Assembly: GCA_905236315.1 (NCBI GenBank)
Contig: CAJOPO010000071.1
Location: 1 to 13,437 of the forward strand
Direction of reading: 5' to 3'
From: an uncultured Treponema sp.
GTDB lineage: Bacteria; Spirochaetota; Spirochaetia; Treponematales; Treponemataceae
DNA: 13,437 nt
Shown here: in pieces, positions 1-6,465 of the stretch
Numbering within the stretch: position 1 is the stretch's first letter
Layout: each line of letters starts with the position of its first letter
Notes under the pieces: generated by a model
Databases searched by the model: none
What the model saw: only the letters and a program-made list of their open reading frames with translations
Told to the model about the DNA's origin: nothing
Position numbers and translations under genes: made by a program

Positions 1-2
1 AG

Positions 3-84
3 TTGTAAGTCGCTATAATAGCGCGACTTACAACATCGCATTTTCAAAGTTGCCTCTAAAAACTGAAGTTTTTAGAGGCTCCCA
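3..84 (+). repeat. Left copy of 82-bp inverted terminal repeat
   Basis: This stretch is identical to the reverse complement of 13356-13437 over 82 bases; similarity fades after position 84. It contains two hairpins. The first has an 11-bp stem, 3-13 with 23-33, with TATAAT (14-19) in the loop. The second has a perfect 13-bp stem, 52-64 with 67-79, with a 2-nt GA loop. A 17-nt unpaired spacer lies between them. It ends 39 bases before the sigma-factor start codon. It carries no ORF. It is probably a dispersed palindromic repeat. Only two copies are visible here, so family membership is inferred. Confidence 0.9.
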
Positions 85-123
85 AAAATTAATTGAATTA
101 TCTGTAACTAAAAAGAGGATATT

Positions 124-690
124 GTGTTATTAGTTAGTAAAGGAACCCTTGAGGAAGACGCTAATCAAATAAATTGTGCCGACCCACAAGACTTTAGAAA
201 GATTTATGACGCTACTATGCAGTTGCTCTTCAAAGTTTCTTTTCGCATTGTGGATGATGAAGAAGCTGCCGAAGATTTAGTACATGATTCATACATAAAA
301 GCCAATGAAAAGAAGATGGTCTTTCCGTCTATGGACGATGCAAAGTTTTGGCTTATACGTGTAGTAAAGAACGCTTCCCTTAACTATGCAAAACGTAAAT
401 TAAGAGAGGCAAAGGCTTATCACAAAGCGTTGTATGAAGGTAGACAACATGCAGATAGTGGCGAAACAGATTTGCTAAAAGCAGAAACTGTGCAGAAAGC
501 AAAGGAAGCATTAAACCAGTTACCACCTAAATTAAAAGAAGTTTTAGTTTTGCGTGAGTATGGGGAGATGAACTATAAAGAAATAGGCAAAGTGCTAGGA
601 ATTACGGAAGGAAATGTAAAAGTCCGTGTATTCCGAGCGCGTGAACAATTAATAAAATTAATAGGAGAAGATGATGTCTACTTGCCCTGA
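124..690 (+). CDS. ECF-type RNA polymerase sigma-70 factor
   Basis: This 188-aa protein has the two-domain layout of extracytoplasmic-function sigma factors. Region 2 spans about residues 24-95: the EAAEDLVHDSYIKA helix for core RNA polymerase binding, then the aromatic FWLIRVVKNASLNY stretch for -10 recognition. Region 4 spans about 126-178: LPPKLKEVLVLREYGEMNYKE, then a helix-turn-helix at GITEGNVKVRVFRAREQL for -35 recognition. There is no region 1 or 3. The start is GTG at 124, preceded by AAGAGGA (113-119). The stop overlaps the next gene, which has the HxxxCxxC zinc-finger anti-sigma signature; that pairing supports the assignment. It probably responds to an envelope signal and may transcribe its own operon, but no convincing ECF promoter was seen in the short upstream region. 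The ECF subgroup is not assigned. Confidence 0.9.
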   Translation: MLLVSKGTLEEDANQINCADPQDFRKIYDATMQLLFKVSFRIVDDEEAAEDLVHDSYIKANEKKMVFPSMDDAKFWLIRVVKNASLNYAKRKLREAKAYHKALYEGRQHADSGETDLLKAETVQKAKEALNQLPPKLKEVLVLREYGEMNYKEIGKVLGITEGNVKVRVFRAREQLIKLIGEDDVYLP

Positions 691-1474
691 AAAAGATATT
701 CACTCTGTTTATTTGGATAACGAATTACCTCTAGCGTATGTTGCAGAATATGAAGCGCATTTACAAAGTTGCGAAAAATGTCGTAAAGAGTTAGAACGAC
801 TAAAGAGTTTGCGCTCTATATTAAAGCAAGATAGTTCTTCTCTTGATTTAACCCAAAAGCAAAAAGATGAGAGTTTTGAACGTCTACAGGCTCGTCTTTC
901 TTACAGCAAGATAACAAAGCAATCAAACAAAAATGTTTTAACACTATCTTCTGATTCTGGTAAAAAGAGCTATGGGCGTTATATAGCAGCAGGGGCAGCT
1001 GCAGCATGTGCATTAGCTTTAGTTTTGCCTATTAAAGCACGCACTGAATTACATACAAATACAGCGTCTCAGGGCGTTTCGCAGGAAGTGCTTAATGCGC
1101 AGATGGCATCTTTTCAGCCTGTGTCTAGGCAGGCAAGCATAACACCTGTAAATAATGCTTCTTTTAATGCTAATTTAATGAATACAGATAATCAGGCTCT
1201 TATGCCTTTTAGTTCTGCATATATGACTACTTTTGCTGATATGGATGCAGCAGAGGATGATTTTTATAATGGGGACATAAATGCAGCAATGCTTATGCCC
1301 ATTACCTCTTCAAATGCCTATTCTCAGTATGCAAATACAAAGTCTTCTAGTATAAAAAAACTAGCAGGTTATGATGTGTTTACACCTGTAGAAGTATCGG
1401 AAGTGGAATACGAAACAGAAAGCGAAAAGAAGAAGGGCTTTTCATTTAAAATTACTTTGGAAATAGGAAAGTGA
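674..1474 (+). CDS. Membrane anti-sigma factor with zinc-finger (ZAS) domain
   Basis: A zf-HC2/ZAS-type anti-sigma factor of about 266 aa. The N-terminal cytoplasmic domain contains HLQSCEKC, the HxxxCxxC zinc/sigma-binding motif, preceded by the SVYLDNEL helix typical of the family. A linker of about 60 residues leads to one hydrophobic segment near residues 102-120 (YIAAGAAAACALALVLPI). The remaining ~145 residues, rich in Ser, Asn, Ala and Thr, would lie outside the membrane and resemble no family I recognise. It should hold the upstream sigma factor inactive until an envelope signal releases it. Two ATGs are adjacent at 671 and 674. AGGAG at 663-667 is 3 nt from the first and 6 nt from the second, so 674 is preferred. 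The gene overlaps the sigma gene by 17 nt and the next gene by 4 nt (GTGA), which suggests translational coupling. Confidence 0.85.
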   Translation: MSTCPEKDIHSVYLDNELPLAYVAEYEAHLQSCEKCRKELERLKSLRSILKQDSSSLDLTQKQKDESFERLQARLSYSKITKQSNKNVLTLSSDSGKKSYGRYIAAGAAAACALALVLPIKARTELHTNTASQGVSQEVLNAQMASFQPVSRQASITPVNNASFNANLMNTDNQALMPFSSAYMTTFADMDAAEDDFYNGDINAAMLMPITSSNAYSQYANTKSSSIKKLAGYDVFTPVEVSEVEYETESEKKKGFSFKITLEIGK

Positions 1475-3159
1475 CAAAGAAGAAAAACCTATTTTCTGAT
1501 ATATTACATCGTTCTGCTTTAGCTCGTTCTATATGCTGGGTAATACTAGTATTTATTGTTTTAATTATTACATTTGTCTTTTCTAAAGACGCTACAAAAA
1601 AGCCTGTATTATATTCTATTGCGCCTTCTGTTGCCTCTCCCGGCGACATTGTAGTTTTAACAGGGGCTAATTTTGGCACAAACAGATTAAACTCTTATGT
1701 AGAAATTGCAGGCTCGCGCATTACAAATAGCGGTTACAGAGATTGGAGCGATTCTTCCATAACAATAATGTTGCCTTCTAATATTCAAGATGGGCTTGTA
1801 TTTGTGGGAACTTCTTTAGGACGCTCTGAACCACTCTTTTTTGCAAATAAACACGAAATTCCTTCTGCTGTAAAGCAGGGAATAGGAAAGCTCTTACCTG
1901 TAATTACATCTATAAGCCCCTTATCTGGTTGTGTAGGAGATATAATAACTATACGCGGGGTAAACTTTGGCTCTATAAGAAGAGACTCCTGTGTAGTGTT
2001 TAATACAGATAGAGCCTTAGATAGTTCTTTAGATAATAAAATAAAAGCAAGTTATAAAAATTATGATTATGAGTCTTGGACTGATACAGAAATAAAGGTT
2101 CGTATACCAGACGGAGCGTCCTCTGGTTCTGTGCAGGTGCAGACAAAAAACGGAAGTTCCCTTTCCCAGAGTCTAGAGGTAAATTATCCTGTAGGTAAGA
2201 AAACTTTTACAGGGCAAAAGACATATATATTACAAGAAACAATAGACTTACAAAATAAAACGCCAAATATTCCTTTAGAATTAATGCTTTTTGTGCCTAA
2301 GCCTCAAGAAGTTCTAAATCAGCATATATCTGTAAAGTCAGTTTCCCCCTCGCCTCTTATTACAAATAACGACTTTGACATCATTCAGACATTAACCCCT
2401 GTTGAAGAAAAACAACGTCTTAGTCAAGAATATGAAGTAGTTTTGTATTCTTATAATTCAGATATAAACGCTAATTCTGTAAAACGCTATACTAATAAGA
2501 GTGCTAATTTACAGGTGTTGTACACTACAGCAGATGAATGTGTTCCTTCTGACGAACAATCTATTCAGGACCTTAGTTTGTCTATAACAAAGGGGTATAT
2601 TAATCCCTATCAAAAGGCTCGCTTAATCTATGATTATATGATAGATAATTATAAACTTTTGAATTTAGTAAGGGCTGATAAAGAGGCCGCTTTAGACTTG
2701 CTTGATACAAAAGCAGGAGATGCTTATGACTTTGCCATTATTTATACTGCATTGTGTAGGGCTAGTAATATTCCCAGCCTCCCTGTCGCAGGTCTCTTAG
2801 TAGAGGGAGGCTATACAACAAAGGCTCACTGGTGGGCAGAAGTTTATTTTGAAGATTATGGTTGGTTTCCTGTTGACGTAGCATTAAGTGCGGGGGTAAA
2901 CTATAAAGAGAGTGAAGGAGCAAGCGATGCTTCTGGAGAGAAGATGCTTGCTTTGCGAGATTTTTATTTTGGCAGTATGGATACAAGGCATATCGCTTTT
3001 AGTAGAGGTTTTAAGCAGGTAAAAACATCTACAAGCGAAAGTGCTTGTACAACAAAGCAAAGGTCGTTTGCCTTGCAGTCAATATGGGAAGAATGTAGTA
3101 ATCCTAATTCTTCTTATAGTTCATTATGGAATGTACCCATCATACTTGCAGTTGAATAG
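1471..3159 (+). CDS. Membrane-anchored IPT/TIG protein with inactive-looking transglutaminase-like domain
   Basis: A 562-aa protein. A short basic N-terminus and one membrane segment (about residues 20-37) anchor a large extracytoplasmic part. Two IPT/TIG immunoglobulin-like domains follow, at about 45-130 and 142-239, each with the PGDIVVLTGANFG / VGDIITIRGVNFG pattern. A beta-rich stretch (about 245-370) leads into a transglutaminase-like core (about 385-480). There His453 (AHWWAEVYF) and Asp469 (GWFPVDVAL) match the papain-like Cys-His-Asp triad. The position normally held by the nucleophilic Cys (GDC.D.A) reads GDAYDFA with Ala418. A binding or scaffold role, for example on peptidoglycan peptides, is therefore more likely than catalysis. 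The GTG start at 1471 overlaps the anti-sigma stop and has a poor Shine-Dalgarno, so it probably depends on coupled translation. Its place right after the sigma/anti-sigma pair suggests a sensor or effector in the same response; that is inference. Confidence 0.8.
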   Translation: MTKKKNLFSDILHRSALARSICWVILVFIVLIITFVFSKDATKKPVLYSIAPSVASPGDIVVLTGANFGTNRLNSYVEIAGSRITNSGYRDWSDSSITIMLPSNIQDGLVFVGTSLGRSEPLFFANKHEIPSAVKQGIGKLLPVITSISPLSGCVGDIITIRGVNFGSIRRDSCVVFNTDRALDSSLDNKIKASYKNYDYESWTDTEIKVRIPDGASSGSVQVQTKNGSSLSQSLEVNYPVGKKTFTGQKTYILQETIDLQNKTPNIPLELMLFVPKPQEVLNQHISVKSVSPSPLITNNDFDIIQTLTPVEEKQRLSQEYEVVLYSYNSDINANSVKRYTNKSANLQVLYTTADECVPSDEQSIQDLSLSITKGYINPYQKARLIYDYMIDNYKLLNLVRADKEAALDLLDTKAGDAYDFAIIYTALCRASNIPSLPVAGLLVEGGYTTKAHWWAEVYFEDYGWFPVDVALSAGVNYKESEGASDASGEKMLALRDFYFGSMDTRHIAFSRGFKQVKTSTSESACTTKQRSFALQSIWEECSNPNSSYSSLWNVPIILAVE

Positions 3160-3169
3160 GAGTTTTTTT

Positions 3170-3904
3170 ATGATAACAAAGGTATTAAGCGTAGGTGGCT
3201 CTATTATCGCTCCTGATAAGGTAGATACAAAGTTTTTGTCTGATTTTACTAGCATGATAGTTTCTTGGTTAAAAGATAATCTTGAAACAAGAGTGATATT
3301 AGTTTCTGGGGGAGGTACTCCTGCTAGGCTTTATCAAAATGCCTATAAGGACACATTTAATACCCTAGAGCCTAGTCTCCAGAATATCGTAAAGTTTGCA
3401 GATGACGATGCAACCAATTATGCTTGCGACTGGATTGGCATAATGGCTACAAGATTAAACGCCCAGTTATTAAAGACTTGCTTTGGCTCATTGTGTCCTT
3501 CTGATGTAATAACAGACCCAACGGCTGCTCCAGATGTTTTTAATGGTAGAGTTTTAGTTGCATCTGGTTGGAAGCCTGGTTTTTCTACAGATAATGACGC
3601 AGTGCTTCTTGCAGAAAAATATAATGCAAGCACGGTTATAAATCTTTCTAACATAGAAAAGGTTTATACTGATGACCCTCGTAAAAATCCTAATGCCAAG
3701 TCTTTAGATACAATTAGCTGGGATGATTTTCGTAAAATGGTAGGAGATGAATGGGTACCAGGTAAGAATTGTCCTTTTGACCCCATCGCTAGTAAGAAGG
3801 CTGCTCAACTAGGGCTAACTGTAATATGTGCAGGTGGCAAAAATATTTCTAACATACGCTCAATATTAGATGGGGCTACATATATAGGAACTACTATAAA
3901 ATAA
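3170..3904 (+). CDS. pyrH: Amino-acid-kinase family protein, archaeal-type UMP kinase-like
   Basis: This 244-aa protein has the amino-acid kinase fold with UMP-kinase-type motifs: SVGGSII (7-13), VSGGGTPAR (45-53), DWIGIMATRLNA (87-98), GWKPGFSTDNDA (133-144) and NLSNIEKVYTDDP (158-170). The DWIG...TRLNA and PGFSTD pair is characteristic of the archaeal-type branch (UMP + ATP to UDP + ADP), not the usual bacterial PyrH. The ATG at 3170 is chosen over an in-frame ATG at 3041 because AGGAGT (3158-3163) sits 6 nt upstream, the glycine-rich strand then starts at residue 4, and the longer form would overlap the previous gene by about 120 nt. It is probably cytoplasmic. The cognate substrate is uncertain: it could be a second UMP kinase or a kinase for another small molecule. 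The symbol reflects family only. Confidence 0.75.
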   Translation: MITKVLSVGGSIIAPDKVDTKFLSDFTSMIVSWLKDNLETRVILVSGGGTPARLYQNAYKDTFNTLEPSLQNIVKFADDDATNYACDWIGIMATRLNAQLLKTCFGSLCPSDVITDPTAAPDVFNGRVLVASGWKPGFSTDNDAVLLAEKYNASTVINLSNIEKVYTDDPRKNPNAKSLDTISWDDFRKMVGDEWVPGKNCPFDPIASKKAAQLGLTVICAGGKNISNIRSILDGATYIGTTIK

Positions 3905-4488
3905 TGAAGCAAAGACTCTTTTTTTGTTTTTTATTTTTATTTGCTTTGTTGTTTAGCTCTTGTATGACTACATCAAGTAGGGGAACTACAGTTTCTAGGT
4001 CTCTTACAGATGTAGGCATAAAGTCGGAAACGCAGTTATATAAATTCTTTATGGCAAATAATCCTCTTGCAGATAAAAAAATGGTAAGACGGCTTGCTTC
4101 ATACTATATAAAAGAAGCACAGGAAGAAGGCATAAATAGCGATTGTGCATGGGTTCAAATGTGTTTAGAAACTGGTTTCTTGCGTTTTGGGAACCTTGTA
4201 AGTGCCGATATGCACAACTATTGTGGACTAGGGGCTATAGATGAGGCACACAGGGGAGAGAGTTTTCCTACTGAACAGCAAGGGGTTAGAGCGCATATTC
4301 AGCACTTACACGCTTATGCTACAACAGAAGAACATAAGCTTTATAATAAACTTATAGACCCTCGTTATAAGTGGGTTTCTCCTAGAGGTAAGGCTCCTAC
4401 AATATTTGAGCTTGCAGGTACATGGGCTGCCGATACAGAATACGGTGTAAAGTTAGATGCTTTGCTTACTCAACTAGAAAAGTTTTAG
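3904..4488 (+). CDS. Glucosaminidase-domain lipoprotein
   Basis: A 194-aa protein that begins with a lipoprotein signal peptide. It has a basic start (MKQR), a Phe/Leu-rich hydrophobic core and the lipobox LFSSC with Cys20 as the lipidated residue. Residues about 60-190 match the glucosaminidase (GH73-like, lysozyme-fold) family: a helical lead-in, CLETGFLRFG with Glu89 as the likely general acid, then HNYCGLGAID and the later FPTEQQGVRAHIQHLHAYA. Such enzymes cleave glycan strands of peptidoglycan. It would act in the periplasm from an anchored position. The start codon overlaps the previous stop (TAATG), so it is part of the operon. Pairing with a transglutaminase-like/IPT protein and a sigma/anti-sigma switch points to cell-wall turnover. 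Confidence 0.8.
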   Translation: MKQRLFFCFLFLFALLFSSCMTTSSRGTTVSRSLTDVGIKSETQLYKFFMANNPLADKKMVRRLASYYIKEAQEEGINSDCAWVQMCLETGFLRFGNLVSADMHNYCGLGAIDEAHRGESFPTEQQGVRAHIQHLHAYATTEEHKLYNKLIDPRYKWVSPRGKAPTIFELAGTWAADTEYGVKLDALLTQLEKF

Positions 4489-4497
4489 GGAGTTTTT

Positions 4498-6279
4498 GTG
4501 GAAACAATATCAGACTTAGGAACTTATACATTTCCTTCTTTAATGAAGAATACTCTAAAAAAGTTTGCAGAGCGTCCTGCTCTCTCTTTAGTAAACAAAA
4601 CACCAATAACATATTCACAATTAAATGAAAAAAGCATAGAAGTGAGTAAAATGCTTTTAGGACTGGGGTTTTCTAAAGGCTCAAAGATAGCCTTATGGGG
4701 AACAGGGAGACCTGAATGGGGAGAAGCATACTTGGGCATTGTGAATATGGGCATGATAGCAGTTCCCCTGTTGCCTGATTTTTCTAAGGAAGAAGTAAAG
4801 TCTATACTAGAGCATTGCTCTACTGACGCTATAATTGTTTCAGAAAAATTATTTGAGCGCATAAAAGATTTAGATACTTTACCGTCTGTTATAATAAAAT
4901 TAGAAGACTTTTCTTTTATAAAAGGCAAAAACTCTGTCATACAAGATTACAAAGATATAGAACTTAAGCCCGTAGAAGTTAATGAAAGCGATACGGCTTC
5001 TATTATATATACATCTGGCACAACAGGCAGAAGCAAGGGTGTTGAGCTTTCTCATAAAAATCTTGTTTGGACTGCAATACAGGGGCAGACCATGCACCGT
5101 GTAAACAAAATGGATAGGTGCTTGTCTTTCTTGCCACTTTCCCATGTTTACGAGTTTACAATAGGTTTTACTATGCAGATACTAAATGGTTCTTGCGTGT
5201 ATTATTTAGGTCGCCCGCCTGTTGTAAGTGCCTTGCTTCCTGCCTTTTCAAATATTCAACCTACAATAGTTTGTTCCGTTCCCTTAATAATGGAAAAAAT
5301 CTATAAGAATAAAGTATTGCCAGCCTTCCAAAAGAACTCTTTTATAAAGGCTCTATATCACATTAGACCCTTTCAGATACTTTTACATAGAGCGGCAGGC
5401 AAGCAGTTAAAAAAGACTTTTGGTGGACACATTGTATTCTTTGGCATTGGCGGAGCTAAAATAGACCCAAAAGTTGAACGCTTTATGAAAGATGCAAAGT
5501 TCCCTTATGCCATAGGCTATGGACTTACAGAAACAGCCCCTTTATTAGCAGGCTGTGGCCCTAAACATACCTTGCCAGGTACTATAGGCTGGGTGTTAGA
5601 GGGAGTGGATATGCGCATTGCAAATCCTGACCCAAAGACAAAAGTTGGGGAAGTTGTTGTAAAAGGTCCTAATGTAATGAAGGGCTACTACAAAGACCCC
5701 CTTTTAACAAAAGAAGCGTTTACTACAATAGATGATTCTTGTGGTGAAGGATATTTTAAAACAGGTGATTTAGGCGTTCTAGAAAAGAAAAAGGGTATGA
5801 TTCGTCTTTCTCTAAAAGGCAGAAGTAAAAATATGATTTTAGGTCCTAGTGGTGAAAATATTTATCCAGAGGATATAGAATTTGTGTTAAACCAGCACCC
5901 TTTAGTTTCTGAAAGCCTTGTTGTAGAAGATGATAATGGTCTTGTAGCCCTTGTTCAAGTGGATGAAGAAAAACTAGAGCAGGAAGCACAAGAAAGAAGT
6001 AAAAAAGAGCAATCCTCAAAAGGTGGAATTGTTGATGTGGCAATGGGCTTGCAAGAAGATTTTCAAGAAAGAGCGGAAATCTTAAAGCGAGATGTAGCCT
6101 ATCAGAAAGAAGCCATTCTTAATGAAATCCAATTCTTTGTTAATAGCCGTGTAAATAAAAATTCCCATATAGGAAAAGTTCAGACTGTTAAAGAGTTTGA
6201 AAAAACTGCAAGCCAGAAAATAAAACGCTATTTATATGATTTACGCACAAAGGTAAAGGGAAAGTTAAAGAAGAATTAA
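4498..6279 (+). CDS. fadD: Long-chain fatty acid-CoA ligase (AMP-binding enzyme)
   Basis: A 593-aa ANL-superfamily adenylate-forming enzyme that would activate fatty acids with ATP and CoA via an acyl-AMP. The phosphate-binding loop is YTSGTTGRSKG (171-181). GYGLTETAPLL (340-350) is the adenine/acyl motif, TGDLG (422-426) holds the ribose-binding Asp, and GRSKNMI (441-447) is the hinge. The C-terminal lysine motif reads KTASQKIKR, where the usual residue before the Lys is Gly, and is followed by a strongly basic tail. A Lys/Glu/Gln-rich insertion lies at about 484-530. The length fits the FACL/FAA-type ligases common in spirochaetes and Bacteroidetes. The start is GTG at 4498, 5 nt after AGGGAG (4487-4492) and 9 nt from the previous stop. 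It is the last gene of the tight + strand run. The symbol is by family; the chain-length preference cannot be read. Confidence 0.85.
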   Translation: METISDLGTYTFPSLMKNTLKKFAERPALSLVNKTPITYSQLNEKSIEVSKMLLGLGFSKGSKIALWGTGRPEWGEAYLGIVNMGMIAVPLLPDFSKEEVKSILEHCSTDAIIVSEKLFERIKDLDTLPSVIIKLEDFSFIKGKNSVIQDYKDIELKPVEVNESDTASIIYTSGTTGRSKGVELSHKNLVWTAIQGQTMHRVNKMDRCLSFLPLSHVYEFTIGFTMQILNGSCVYYLGRPPVVSALLPAFSNIQPTIVCSVPLIMEKIYKNKVLPAFQKNSFIKALYHIRPFQILLHRAAGKQLKKTFGGHIVFFGIGGAKIDPKVERFMKDAKFPYAIGYGLTETAPLLAGCGPKHTLPGTIGWVLEGVDMRIANPDPKTKVGEVVVKGPNVMKGYYKDPLLTKEAFTTIDDSCGEGYFKTGDLGVLEKKKGMIRLSLKGRSKNMILGPSGENIYPEDIEFVLNQHPLVSESLVVEDDNGLVALVQVDEEKLEQEAQERSKKEQSSKGGIVDVAMGLQEDFQERAEILKRDVAYQKEAILNEIQFFVNSRVNKNSHIGKVQTVKEFEKTASQKIKRYLYDLRTKVKGKLKKN

Positions 6280-6325
6280 GATGAGCGTATAAAATATGTA
6301 TATGCCCTGTTCTTGCTTTTTGCAG

Positions 6326-6360
6326 ACACTGCTGTGTACGGGTACCATACACAGCAGTGT
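6326..6360. repeat. Perfect inverted repeat with 13-bp arms (first of two)
   Basis: ACACTGCTGTGTA (6326-6338) pairs perfectly with TACACAGCAGTGT (6348-6360) around a 9-nt loop, CGGGTACCA. No T-run follows on either strand, so it does not look like an intrinsic terminator. It could form a cruciform in DNA or a hairpin in the 5' leader of the sbcDC mRNA. Confidence 0.85.
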
Positions 6361-6403
6361 ACACGTACCACACACTGACGTGTACAGGTACCACATACCG
6401 ACG
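6335..6403 (+). repeat. 23-bp tandem repeat, three units plus degenerate ends
   Basis: Units at 6335-6357, 6358-6380 and 6381-6403 share TGTAC at the start, GTACCA in the middle and a C.G.C.G-like end; the last two differ at only a few positions. A fourth unit begins at 6404 with TGTACACGT and then decays. Each unit contains GTAC palindromes, and GGTACC occurs at 6341-6346 and 6387-6392. Its origin is unknown. Confidence 0.85.
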
Positions 6404-6416
6404 TGTACACGTCAGT
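6374..6416. repeat. Perfect inverted repeat with 13-bp arms (second of two)
   Basis: ACTGACGTGTACA (6374-6386) pairs perfectly with TGTACACGTCAGT (6404-6416) around a 17-nt loop. The right arm overlaps a 12-bp self-complementary palindrome, ACGTGTACACGT (6401-6412). It starts 13 nt after the first inverted repeat and ends 49 nt before the sbcD start codon. Confidence 0.85.
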
Positions 6417-6465
6417 CATTGTGGTGATTTGTTTCCCCTTTGTGCTGGGCTAAGGAGTTTATATT

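Larger units (their letters stand above)
6280..6465. other. Intergenic gap between acyl-CoA ligase and sbcD
   Basis: This gap has no credible gene. It holds the 23-bp tandem repeat and two inverted repeats listed separately, then a GGGCTAAGGAG ribosome-binding region for sbcD. It is visibly richer in G and C than the coding sequence on either side. No promoter could be assigned with confidence. Confidence 0.7.

Noticed and set aside
103..110. TGTAAC-like ECF promoter -35 element before the sigma gene
   Set aside because: A matching -10 at 16-17 nt would fall inside the coding sequence just after the start codon.
3041..3169. Longer N-terminus for the UMP-kinase-like gene (ATG at 3041)
   Set aside because: It would overlap the previous gene by about 120 nt and lacks family similarity, whereas ATG 3170 has AGGAGT 6 nt upstream and starts just before the conserved glycine-rich strand.
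6188..6394. Minus-strand 68-aa ORF over the end of the acyl-CoA ligase and the tandem repeat
   Set aside because: Its Val/Tyr/Thr-rich sequence is a by-product of translating the GTAC repeats, and half of it lies opposite a real gene.
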